This document shows, piece by piece, positions 1 to 6,695 of a stretch of DNA of 14,485 nucleotides. The number at the start of each line of letters is the position of its first letter. Within the stretch, counting starts at the first letter, position 1. The position numbers and the translations under genes are program-made. The notes below the pieces were generated by a model. The model was not told where the DNA came from. It made no database searches and saw only the letters and a program-made list of their open reading frames with translations. Source of the stretch: an uncultured Sediminibacterium sp. (GTDB lineage Bacteria; Bacteroidota; Bacteroidia; Chitinophagales; Chitinophagaceae); NCBI GenBank assembly GCA_937907555.1, contig CALEST010000312.1, positions 1 through 14,485 on the forward strand. The letters are read 5' to 3'.

Positions 1-787
1 GATTGTATTTGATGACTTGTCTAAGCAGGCAGTTGCTTATCGTGAAGTTTCTTTGCTATTGAGAAGACCTCCGGGCCGTGAAGCATATCCTGGTGACGTA
101 TTCTATTTGCATAGCCGTTTGTTGGAAAGAGCTGCAAAAGTAATTGCCAACGATGATGTTGCTAAGAACATGAATGATTTACCAGAGTCTATCAAGCATT
201 TGGTGAAAGGTGGTGGTTCTTTAACTGCATTGCCAATCATTGAAACACAAGCGGGTGACGTATCTGCTTATATCCCTACCAACGTAATTTCTATTACCGA
301 CGGTCAGATCTTCCTGGAAGGTAACTTGTTCAACGCAGGTATCCGTCCGGCAATCAACGTAGGTATTTCTGTAAGCCGTGTGGGTGGTAACGCTCAGATC
401 AAATCCATGAAAAAAGTAGCAGGTACACTTAAACTAGATCAGGCGCTTTACCGTGAGTTGGAAGCCTTCTCTAAGTTTGGTGGTGACCTGGATGCGGCAA
501 CCAAGTCTGTTATTGACAAGGGTGCAAGAAACGTGGAAGTGTTAAAGCAGGCTCAGTATACTCCATTTACCGTGGAAAAACAGGTAGCGATTATCTACCT
601 GGGTACACAAGGTTTACTTCGTGAAGTTGCCGTTAAGAAAGTGAAGGAATTTGAAGCTCACTTCCTAATGGAAATGGAAAATAAGTTACCAGATGTGTTA
701 GCAGAGTTCAAGAAAGGTAACTTACCTGAAGATGGATTGAAAAAAATGACTGATTTAGCAAAAGGAATTGCTGAGCAGTACAAATAA
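1..787 (+). CDS. atpA: F1F0 ATP synthase subunit alpha, C-terminal half (5' end outside window)
   Basis: Alpha subunit of the F1 ATPase head, the nucleotide-binding but non-catalytic partner of beta in the alpha3beta3 ring on the cytoplasmic face of the membrane. The reading frame is open from base 2 and encodes 261 residues, about half of a usual alpha chain of slightly over 500. It starts at the Walker B segment (IVFDDLSKQ) and continues through RRPPGREAYPGDVFYLHSRL, which is highly typical of alpha. The conserved SVSRVGG motif is present; its arginine at bases 377-379 is the arginine finger that reaches into the beta active site. The C-terminal helical domain is intact and ends at TAA 785-787. 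A terminator follows directly. No gamma-subunit gene (atpG) follows in this window, although atpG usually comes next in bacterial atp operons. Identification is secure; only the N-terminal half is missing, through window truncation. Confidence 0.97.
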   Translation, partial: IVFDDLSKQAVAYREVSLLLRRPPGREAYPGDVFYLHSRLLERAAKVIANDDVAKNMNDLPESIKHLVKGGGSLTALPIIETQAGDVSAYIPTNVISITDGQIFLEGNLFNAGIRPAINVGISVSRVGGNAQIKSMKKVAGTLKLDQALYRELEAFSKFGGDLDAATKSVIDKGARNVEVLKQAQYTPFTVEKQVAIIYLGTQGLLREVAVKKVKEFEAHFLMEMENKLPDVLAEFKKGNLPEDGLKKMTDLAKGIAEQYK

Positions 788-804
788 TAAAGTTGATTTA
801 CTTG

Positions 805-832
805 AAAGGTCGCCCACGGGCGGCCTTTTTTT
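805..832 (+). terminator. Rho-independent terminator after atpA
   Basis: An 11-base arm AAAGGTCGCCC (805-815) pairs with GGGCGGCCTTT (818-828), with a single T-G wobble. The tight loop is effectively CACG, and the T run covers 826-832. The hairpin lies 17 bases past the atpA stop codon and separates the ATP synthase transcript from the receptor operon. The reverse strand also begins with an A run, but no gene points into it from the right, so it works as a terminator for atpA. Confidence 0.93.
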
Positions 833-881
833 ATGCCCTGCCTTAAAAATGACTTAAGCAGCCTAATATTTTATAAAATAA

Positions 882-913
882 TTTGGTTTATAAAATAAAC
901 CAGTTTATGTTTG
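882..913 (+). promoter_or_regulatory. Bacteroidota-type promoter of the TonB-receptor operon
   Basis: TTTG at 882-885 and TATGTTTG at 906-913 match the Bacteroidota primary-sigma consensus (-33 TTTG, -7 TAnnTTTG), with a 20-base spacer that fits the expected spacing. Transcription would begin at roughly 918-921, giving a leader of about 10 bases before the ATG at 931. This arrangement argues against the TTG at 883 as the receptor start, since that codon lies inside the promoter. Confidence 0.7.
884..902. promoter_or_regulatory. Palindrome within the promoter spacer (possible operator)
   Basis: TGGTTTAT (884-891) and ATAAACCA (895-902) are perfect inverted repeats separated by AAA. The 19-base dyad fills the gap between the -33 and -7 boxes of the receptor promoter, where a bound dimeric regulator would block RNA polymerase. 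No regulator gene adjoins it, so the binding protein is unknown. A chance palindrome in AT-rich DNA is possible. Confidence 0.45.
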
Positions 914-930
914 TTCTGCAAATCGATACA

Positions 931-3171
931 ATGAAAGCAATTCTATTATTTATAGCCGGTCTAATGTTGGGTAGCTTGTTAAAAGGGCAGGTACTGGTAA
1001 AAGGGACAGTGAAAGATCAGAAAGGTCGTATTTTGGCGGGTGCCAATATTGTAATTAAGGATAGTTATGATGGCACACTTTCGGATTCTACAGGCGCTTT
1101 TTCCTTTAAGACCACCGAGAAAGGAAAGGTAATACTGGTTGTAAGCAATATCGGTTTTAAAACGCTTGAACAGGCATTTGATTTGGGAATTGATACAATG
1201 TCCATGGCTTTTACTTTGAAGGAAGAAATTAATGAGTTAAAAGCAGTCATTATAACTGCTGGTTCCTATGAAGCCAGTGATAAGAAAAAAGGTACGGTTT
1301 TAAAAGCCCTGGACATTGCCACTACAGCAGGAGCCAATGCGGATATTTCGGCTACCATTCAAACATTGCCTGGCGCACAGAAAGTGGGTGAACAGGAAGG
1401 TCTGTTTATCCGTGGGGGGGCCGCAGAAGAAGCAAAAATCATCATTGATGGAACCGTAGTTAATAATTTCTTTTACAGCAGTGTACCGGGTATATCACAA
1501 AGAGGAAGATTCTCTCCGTTTTTATTCAGTGGCACCGTGTTCAGCAGTGGAGGGTATTCTGCTTTGTATGGTCAGGCTTTAAGCAGTGTGTTGAATTTGG
1601 AAAGTCTGGATATACCAGAGAAATCAGAATTGCAACTGGGACTGTCGCCATTGTTTGCCTCCCTGGGTTTACAGCAGGTGGCCGCCAATAAAAAATCCAG
1701 TTATGGATTCAGTTACAATTGGACGAATTTAACTGTGTACCAGAAACTGGTACCACAAGCCCCTGACTTTTTTAAGGTTCCCGATTTTCATACAGCAGAT
1801 GCCAACTACCGTTTTAAAACCAGGAAAAATGGGGTTTTCAAGATATACGCCTATTATAATTCTGGATCATTGGGGGTAAGAAATCCTTCGCTGGATAGTA
1901 TAGGATTGTGGAATGCGTTTCAGCTGAACAATCAGAACCTATTTACCAATCTGAGTTTCCGACAATTTTTAGGAAACGGTTGGAAACTGAATCTGGCAGG
2001 TAGTATCAGTTACAACAGAGATCAGATAGCAAGTCAGGTTCAAAATCAACAGTATCAACCTGTGCAGCCTACACAGATCCCTGTAATTGATCAGGCATCT
2101 TTTACCAACCATGCTACTCAATGGATGTTCCAGATGAGGGCAGTAGCAGAAAAAAGATTCGGTTCCATTAATACTTTGCGATTTGGAGCGGAGTTCTGGA
2201 ATAACCGGGACAGCGCTCGTTTCCAGAGTGTATTGGGTTTGTACCCTTCTTTGGTTAAAGACAGGTATACAGCGGGTTTTGCGGAAGCAGATTTATATAT
2301 TACCAATGAGCTGGCCTTTCGTCCGGGCTTGCGGATAGAACACAGTAGTTTGCTTAACAAAGTGAATATAGCCCCAAGAGCTGCTTTATCTTATAAGCTT
2401 TCAAAGAATAGTCAGCTTTCTGCCGACTATGGAATTTTTTATCAGACACCTGAAAGAAGGTATTTGGTTAACCAGCCTGCAGTAGACTTTTTAAGAGCGG
2501 ATCATTACATTTTAACCTATCAGCATATTTCTTCGAGTTACACTTTCAGGGCCCAGGCTTTTTATAAAGACTATGTGAGTTTATTAAAAACGTCCAGTGG
2601 ATTTCCTATTGCAGTAAACAACAATGGTTATGGGTATGCTAAAGGAATTGAATTATTCTGGAGAGATCGCAAGACGTTTAAAAATTTTGATTACTGGATC
2701 AGCTATTCTTATCTGGATACCAAAAGAGATTATAATAATTATCCAGCATTTGTACAGCCTGGTTTTGCTGCAACACATAGCGGTAGTGTAGTACTAAAAA
2801 AATTCTGGGTAAAAAATATGTTTGGTGTAAACTGGAGCTATAACTGGAGTACGGGCAGACCTTATTATAACCCCAATCGTTCAGCCAAAGAGTTTTTAAC
2901 CGATAAAACCATTGCCTACAGTACCAATAATTTCAGTTTAAACTGGTTGCCTAAAATTGGAAAAGCCAATGCAGTTGTAGTGTTGGGCATTAATAATGTA
3001 TTTAATGAGCGACAAATTTTTGGATACAATTACAGTAGCAGGGTAAGAGATGCGGATGGATTATTGATTCGTTCTGAAATTAATCCCCCGGCTTCCCGTA
3101 GTTTTTTCCTTGGCATTTTTCTAAGCTGGGGCGTAGACAGAACACAACAAAATATCAATAGCAATTTATAA
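931..3171 (+). CDS. TonB-dependent outer-membrane receptor with CarboxypepD_reg-like N-terminal domain
   Basis: Predicted energised outer-membrane importer of 746 residues. The start is placed at ATG 931 because it begins a proper signal peptide (MKAILLFIAGLMLGSLLKG, cleavage near Q20) and lies just behind the promoter. A longer frame from TTG 883 would begin inside that promoter. Residues about 20-105 form a carboxypeptidase-regulatory-like beta-sandwich (VKGTVKDQKGRILAGANIVI), common in Bacteroidota receptors. Residues about 120-230 are the plug, with the typical LFIRGG and IIIDGT patterns and SALYGQALSSVLN at its end. The rest alternates aromatic strands, as expected for a 22-stranded barrel, ending in SFFLGIFLSW near the C terminus. 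No SusD-type lipoprotein gene is adjacent, so it is probably not a classical glycan-uptake pair; the substrate cannot be told from sequence. The next two genes follow at 18-base gaps, suggesting one operon. A run of seven G lies in the plug codons (1414-1420). Confidence 0.9.
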   Translation: MKAILLFIAGLMLGSLLKGQVLVKGTVKDQKGRILAGANIVIKDSYDGTLSDSTGAFSFKTTEKGKVILVVSNIGFKTLEQAFDLGIDTMSMAFTLKEEINELKAVIITAGSYEASDKKKGTVLKALDIATTAGANADISATIQTLPGAQKVGEQEGLFIRGGAAEEAKIIIDGTVVNNFFYSSVPGISQRGRFSPFLFSGTVFSSGGYSALYGQALSSVLNLESLDIPEKSELQLGLSPLFASLGLQQVAANKKSSYGFSYNWTNLTVYQKLVPQAPDFFKVPDFHTADANYRFKTRKNGVFKIYAYYNSGSLGVRNPSLDSIGLWNAFQLNNQNLFTNLSFRQFLGNGWKLNLAGSISYNRDQIASQVQNQQYQPVQPTQIPVIDQASFTNHATQWMFQMRAVAEKRFGSINTLRFGAEFWNNRDSARFQSVLGLYPSLVKDRYTAGFAEADLYITNELAFRPGLRIEHSSLLNKVNIAPRAALSYKLSKNSQLSADYGIFYQTPERRYLVNQPAVDFLRADHYILTYQHISSSYTFRAQAFYKDYVSLLKTSSGFPIAVNNNGYGYAKGIELFWRDRKTFKNFDYWISYSYLDTKRDYNNYPAFVQPGFAATHSGSVVLKKFWVKNMFGVNWSYNWSTGRPYYNPNRSAKEFLTDKTIAYSTNNFSLNWLPKIGKANAVVVLGINNVFNERQIFGYNYSSRVRDADGLLIRSEINPPASRSFFLGIFLSWGVDRTQQNINSNL

Positions 3172-3189
3172 ACAACTAAAACAAACAAC

Positions 3190-3462
3190 ATGAACCATCT
3201 TACTCAAAACAAGGATGAAATTCTGTGGCAGATAGCCAAAGAAAGAGTAGGCTTTAAATGGAGCTTAGTCAGTTATCTTATTGTCAATCTTTTCTTAACT
3301 GGCATCTGGTTTAACGCTTCACGTGACTTAGGCCATTTCTGGCCAATTTGGCCCATACTGGGTTGGGGCATAGGGTTGGCTTTTCAGTATGCAAAAGCCT
3401 ATCACGGTAATCAAATCAACAGTGTAGAAAGAGAATATCAGAAACTTAAAAATCAACAATAA
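3190..3462 (+). CDS. 2TM-domain small membrane protein
   Basis: A 90-residue protein with two hydrophobic helices, about residues 24-41 and 50-68, joined by a short loop (NASRDLGH). Both ends are charged, and the C-terminal tail looks helical (VEREYQKLKNQQ). The layout, the aromatic second helix (FWPIWPILGWGIGLAF) and the following YAKAYHG fit the Bacteroidota 2TM domain family. That domain occurs alone or attached to LytTR or histidine-kinase proteins; its function is not established. It starts 18 bases after the receptor stop and ends 18 bases before the next gene, so the three are probably co-transcribed. The leader is A-rich (ACTAAAACAAACAAC) without a Shine-Dalgarno sequence. Confidence 0.75.
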   Translation: MNHLTQNKDEILWQIAKERVGFKWSLVSYLIVNLFLTGIWFNASRDLGHFWPIWPILGWGIGLAFQYAKAYHGNQINSVEREYQKLKNQQ

Positions 3463-3480
3463 CCATTTAAAATATATAGT

Positions 3481-4110
3481 ATGAAAAAGTTATTATCTGT
3501 ACTTGCACTATTTTCTGTTTTGGCATTGAATGCACAAACCAAGTACGAATCTGCCATGCAAAATGGATTTGCCAAATTAAAAGAATCCAAAGGAGCAGAA
3601 GATTTTCAAGCTTTAGGGGCTTATTATGAACGTATTGCAGAAGCAGAAAAAACACAGTGGTTGCCCTTTTATTATGCAGCCAGACATTATACCATTGCAG
3701 CTTTCATGAATCCTGCTGCTGATAAAGACAAAGCAGCTAACAAGGTTGCAGAATTAATAGCAAAAGCAGAAGCCATTGAGCCTTCCAATGCAGAAATTTA
3801 TTGTTTAAAACAACAGACTGCTGTAATGCAATTAGTAGTAGATCCTATGTCTCGCTGGCAAACCTATGGTGCACAAGCTTCAGAAGCCATTGCCAAAGCC
3901 AAGGAGCTTGAGCCGGGCAATCCCAGACCTTATTTGCTGGAAGGTCAGTATTTAATGAATGTGCCTGAAGCTTTTGGAGGTGGCAAAGCCATTGCGAAAA
4001 AGCTTTTTGAAAAATCCCTGGAGTTATTTGCCAGTTTCAAGCCATTAACTGCCTTGCATCCGAACTGGGGAAAAGAACAAGCGGAACAATTGTTGGCGGC
4101 TTGTCAATAA
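3481..4110 (+). CDS. Secreted alpha-helical (TPR-like) protein of unknown function
   Basis: A 209-residue protein beginning with a clear Sec signal peptide (MKKLLSVLALFSVLALNA, cleavage before QTKYES), so the mature part is periplasmic. The remainder is alanine- and lysine-rich helix. Two related segments, AELIAKAEAIEPSNAEIYCL (about residues 90-109) and AIAKAKELEPGNPRPYLLEG (about 137-156), have the spacing of tetratricopeptide-repeat helices ending in the usual P-x-N turn. A Gly-rich turn (AFGGGKAIAKKLFEKSLELF) then starts another repeat-like helix. No catalytic motif is visible. It is the last gene of the receptor unit. It may be a binding or scaffold partner of the receptor, but this is only inferred from position. 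Confidence 0.7.
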   Translation: MKKLLSVLALFSVLALNAQTKYESAMQNGFAKLKESKGAEDFQALGAYYERIAEAEKTQWLPFYYAARHYTIAAFMNPAADKDKAANKVAELIAKAEAIEPSNAEIYCLKQQTAVMQLVVDPMSRWQTYGAQASEAIAKAKELEPGNPRPYLLEGQYLMNVPEAFGGGKAIAKKLFEKSLELFASFKPLTALHPNWGKEQAEQLLAACQ

Positions 4111-4176
4111 TTTGTGCATCCATTCTAATTTATCATTCATACAGTTGGGTATCTTTAACCAATTAATGCACTTCTA

Positions 4177-4773
4177 ATGAGTCAGACAGAAAAATTTTCT
4201 GCAGTTGAAAGCCTTGCTTTAATCGAGAGCATGATTAATAAGGCTCAAAACAAATATTCTGAAAACGGAACATTGTATCTGCTTTGGGGATGGGTGGTTT
4301 TTATATGTGCTGTTGTGCATTATGGATTATTAACTTTTACTGAATTGGGAAAGTCTTCCAGTCAAGTCTGGCTACTTACACTTTTGGCGATGGCATATCA
4401 GATTTATTACATCACAAAAAAACAACGTAAAGCGCCCGTAAAAAATTATACAGATGAGATCATAGGCTATGTTTGGGTGGTTTTTGGAATATGCATGGGG
4501 TTGGTAATATTTATTATTTCTCAACTGGGAACCTGGCAACTCTTATACGCATTCATTCTTCTTTTTTATGGCATGCCTACTTTTTTAACGGGTGCTATTA
4601 TGCGGTTTACACCTCTTAAATTTGGAGGAATTCTTTGCTGGGCATTGGCAGTTTGTTCTGTTTTTGTTCAAAGCCGAGAAATTATATTGTTACTGATACC
4701 CGCTGTATTAGGTGCATGGATTATTCCGGGATATCTTTTAAGAGCAAAATTTAAAAAATCAATCAATGGCTAA
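4177..4773 (+). CDS. Six-helix membrane protein of unknown family, tandem paralogue 1
   Basis: 198 residues. The soluble N-terminal segment (about 1-32) carries the pattern ESLxLIxxMIxKAxxxYxxxG. About six membrane helices follow, near residues 33-54, 64-80, 95-115, 119-142, 148-165 and 168-188, and then a basic tail (LLRAKFKKS). It is clearly homologous to the next gene: the same N-terminal motif, LLWG at 35-38, YVWVVFGI at 98-105, RFTPLKFG at 143-150 and WIIPGYLLR at 181-189 all have counterparts there. No known family or catalytic residue was recognised. The stop codon overlaps the start of the next gene by 8 bases, so they are probably translationally coupled. A weak promoter-like box (TATCTTTA, 4150-4157, last base off consensus) lies 20 bases upstream. 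A role in sensing or in modulating the downstream regulator or transporter is inference only. Confidence 0.75.
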   Translation: MSQTEKFSAVESLALIESMINKAQNKYSENGTLYLLWGWVVFICAVVHYGLLTFTELGKSSSQVWLLTLLAMAYQIYYITKKQRKAPVKNYTDEIIGYVWVVFGICMGLVIFIISQLGTWQLLYAFILLFYGMPTFLTGAIMRFTPLKFGGILCWALAVCSVFVQSREIILLLIPAVLGAWIIPGYLLRAKFKKSING

Positions 4774-5449
4774 GGAGTCTACCTTCTCTGAACAGGAGAG
4801 TTTACAGCTGATTGCTGAAATGATTAAAAAGGCAAAAGGTAGTTACCACGATACGGGCATTGGATCTTTATTGTGGGGAGCAGTAGTTGCTATTGCTTCA
4901 GGAGTAAATTTTTTGCAAAGAGAATATGATTTTAAACTGGGTTTTGATATCTGGTGGCTGGTGCTGGCTGCTATTATTCCTCAGGTTTATTTATCCATAC
5001 GAGAAAAGAAAATAAAGAAAGCGAAACAGTATGATGATGATCTGATTGATTCTGTTTGGCTGGTTTTCGGAATCAGTATATTTGCCATGGGTTTTTATCA
5101 GAATATAGTGCCTGCGCAAACCGAGAAGTTTATAGCTCAGGAAGGATGGACCATGATGAAACACTATGCAGATGGCAGACCTGATGAAGTCATCAGGCCG
5201 TTTACGCCTTCCTTGTATTCAGTTTATATATTATTATATGCTTTTCCAACTATGGTTACAGGGATGGTTAAGAAATTTACACCTATGAAAATAGGTGCCA
5301 TTATTACTTATGGGTTGTTTATCCTGAGTTTGTTTACAGAAAGCCGATACGATATGTTGCTGGGTTCCATTGCTGCATTAGCTTGTTGGTTCATTCCCGG
5401 CATTATTTTAAGAAAAAAATACCTGCGTCAGGCGTCTGTGAATGTTTAA
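4766..5449 (+). CDS. Six-helix membrane protein of unknown family, tandem paralogue 2
   Basis: 227 residues, paralogous to the preceding gene. Shared signatures are ESLQLIAEMIKKAK (11-24), SLLWG (34-38), SVWLVFGI (96-103), KFTPMKIG (170-177) and WFIPGIILRKKY (208-219). The main difference is a polar insertion of about 30-38 residues between helices 3 and 4 (about 112-149, including EGWTMMKHYADGRP), which the first paralogue lacks. This loop probably faces the periplasm and is the most likely difference in ligand or partner. The ATG lies inside the end of the upstream gene (8-base overlap), and the end overlaps the start of the winged-helix gene by another 8 bases. Such packing suggests the two membrane proteins and the regulator are made in fixed proportion. 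Function unknown. Confidence 0.75.
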   Translation: MAKESTFSEQESLQLIAEMIKKAKGSYHDTGIGSLLWGAVVAIASGVNFLQREYDFKLGFDIWWLVLAAIIPQVYLSIREKKIKKAKQYDDDLIDSVWLVFGISIFAMGFYQNIVPAQTEKFIAQEGWTMMKHYADGRPDEVIRPFTPSLYSVYILLYAFPTMVTGMVKKFTPMKIGAIITYGLFILSLFTESRYDMLLGSIAALACWFIPGIILRKKYLRQASVNV

Positions 5450-5726
5450 AGAACTAGATCCCATATTGCATTCGCAGTTAAGATTGGCAGTAATGAGTTT
5501 GCTCATTAGTGTAAAGGAAGCTGAATTCACTTTTATAAAGGAGAAAACCAATGCTACTGCCGGTAACCTGAGTGTGCAGGTTCAAAAGTTAAAAGACGCC
5601 GGTTATATTGAAGTAAATAAGCAGTTTAAAGACAATTATCCTCAAACCACCTGTAAAGTAACTCCCGAAGGAGTCAAAGCTTTTGAAGCCTATGTGCAGG
5701 CTTTGCAACAATACCTGAAAGTTTAA
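5442..5726 (+). CDS. Small winged-helix transcriptional regulator (HTH_34/MarR-like)
   Basis: 94 residues, essentially a lone winged-helix DNA-binding domain. It opens with the characteristic ELDPILHSQLRLAVMSLL, followed by a middle helix (EFTFIKEKTNAT) and a recognition helix in TAGNLSVQVQKLKDAGYIEV (residues about 39-58). The wing (KQFKDNYPQTTCKVTPEGVKA) is followed by a C-terminal dimerisation helix (FEAYVQALQQYL). The architecture fits the winged-helix group of single-domain MarR/ArsR-like regulators common in Bacteroidota. There is no ligand-binding or metal-binding domain and no cysteine pair suggesting a metal sensor, so the signal may come through the overlapping membrane proteins. 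Its start overlaps the upstream gene by 8 bases, and the ABC ATPase starts 33 bases downstream. It probably controls this operon; the operator is not identified. Confidence 0.85.
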   Translation: MFKELDPILHSQLRLAVMSLLISVKEAEFTFIKEKTNATAGNLSVQVQKLKDAGYIEVNKQFKDNYPQTTCKVTPEGVKAFEAYVQALQQYLKV

Positions 5727-5759
5727 ACATCTTGACCCATTCTGCTGTTATACCAGTCA

Positions 5760-6695
5760 ATGCAACAGATAGTAAAAGTTTCAGGTTTATCGAAACAATT
5801 CGGGTCCTTTACTGCGGTGGATCAGCTCTCTTTTTCGGTGGAAGAAGGTGATGTTTATGGTTTTCTGGGTCAGAATGGTGCTGGTAAAAGCACCACCATC
5901 AGAATGCTCCTTAGTTTGATTACTCCCACAGAAGGGAATATGGAGCTATTTGGTTTACCTCTGCAATCGCATCGAAAGGAAATACTTCAGCAAATTGGTG
6001 CCGTGATTGAGAAGCCTGATGTATATAAATACCTGAGCGCATACGAGAATTTAAAATTATTTGCCAGATTAAGTGGTATCAAACCTACTCGTACTGTGTT
6101 GATGAACCAGCTTGAACTGGTAGGATTGGCAGACAGAGCGCATGATATTGTTAAAACCTTTTCTCAGGGAATGAAGCAGCGACTGGGTATTGGTATTGCA
6201 CTGGTGCATAATCCGCAATTAATTGTGCTGGATGAACCAACCAATGGGTTAGATCCTCAGGGCATAGCAGATATCCGGAATTTAATACTCTTCCTTTCCA
6301 GAGAGCAAAAGAAAACAGTGATTGTGTCTTCTCACTTATTAAATGAAATTGAACAGATTGCTACCCGAATTTTAATTATTGACAAAGGAAAGAAACTGGT
6401 GGAGGGAACTGCGTCAACACTGATTAATGCGGAACAGGCAATTCTGGAAATGGAAGTATCCAATAAAGAATCCGCAAATCGGATTCTTGCATCTTCTGAA
6501 TGGAGTAATCAGCTTCTTCCGGAGAGAGAGGGTAAGTTGCTGGTAAAAATTAAAAGATCGGACATCCCTGCTTTTAACCGAATGCTTGCCTCGAATGGGG
6601 TTGATATATATTCTTTGGCTTCCAGAAACAATCTGGAAGATTATTTTTTACAAGTAACAGCTGGAAAACAATATGTGGGAACATTTACAAATTGA
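5760..6695 (+). CDS. ABC transporter ATP-binding protein (BcrA/CcmA-type)
   Basis: 311-residue nucleotide-binding subunit that drives the ABC-2 permease encoded next. Motifs are complete: Walker A GQNGAGKST (37-45), a Q-loop region IGAVIEKPDVY with Glu in the usual Gln place (as seen in drug- or bacitracin-export ATPases), signature FSQGMKQRL (134-142), Walker B LIVLDEPTNGLD (154-165) and the H-loop SSHLL (His192). Residues after about 215 form the C-terminal extension usual for this export subfamily. The last 23 bases overlap the permease start at 6673, which indicates a cognate pair. The substrate is not predictable from sequence; related systems export antibiotics, lipids or peptides. The position behind a regulator and two membrane proteins suggests inducible expression. 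Confidence 0.93.
   Translation: MQQIVKVSGLSKQFGSFTAVDQLSFSVEEGDVYGFLGQNGAGKSTTIRMLLSLITPTEGNMELFGLPLQSHRKEILQQIGAVIEKPDVYKYLSAYENLKLFARLSGIKPTRTVLMNQLELVGLADRAHDIVKTFSQGMKQRLGIGIALVHNPQLIVLDEPTNGLDPQGIADIRNLILFLSREQKKTVIVSSHLLNEIEQIATRILIIDKGKKLVEGTASTLINAEQAILEMEVSNKESANRILASSEWSNQLLPEREGKLLVKIKRSDIPAFNRMLASNGVDIYSLASRNNLEDYFLQVTAGKQYVGTFTN

Noticed and set aside
883..930. Longer receptor frame starting at TTG 883
   Set aside because: The codon lies inside the promoter boxes, and the added 16 residues would precede a good signal peptide that begins at ATG 931.
4141..4171. Short inverted repeats (TTGG/CCAA around 4144-4163 and GTGCAT/ATGCAC at 4114-4119 and 4166-4171) before the first membrane-protein gene
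   Set aside because: Arms are only 4-6 bases, with a long or imperfect spacing and no T run; chance is sufficient, so no operator or terminator is called.
5732..5754. TTGACC followed by TATACC before the ABC ATPase gene, resembling a sigma-70 promoter
   Set aside because: The spacer is only 11 bases, and Bacteroidota promoters do not use this consensus. The 33-base gap is better read as within an operon.
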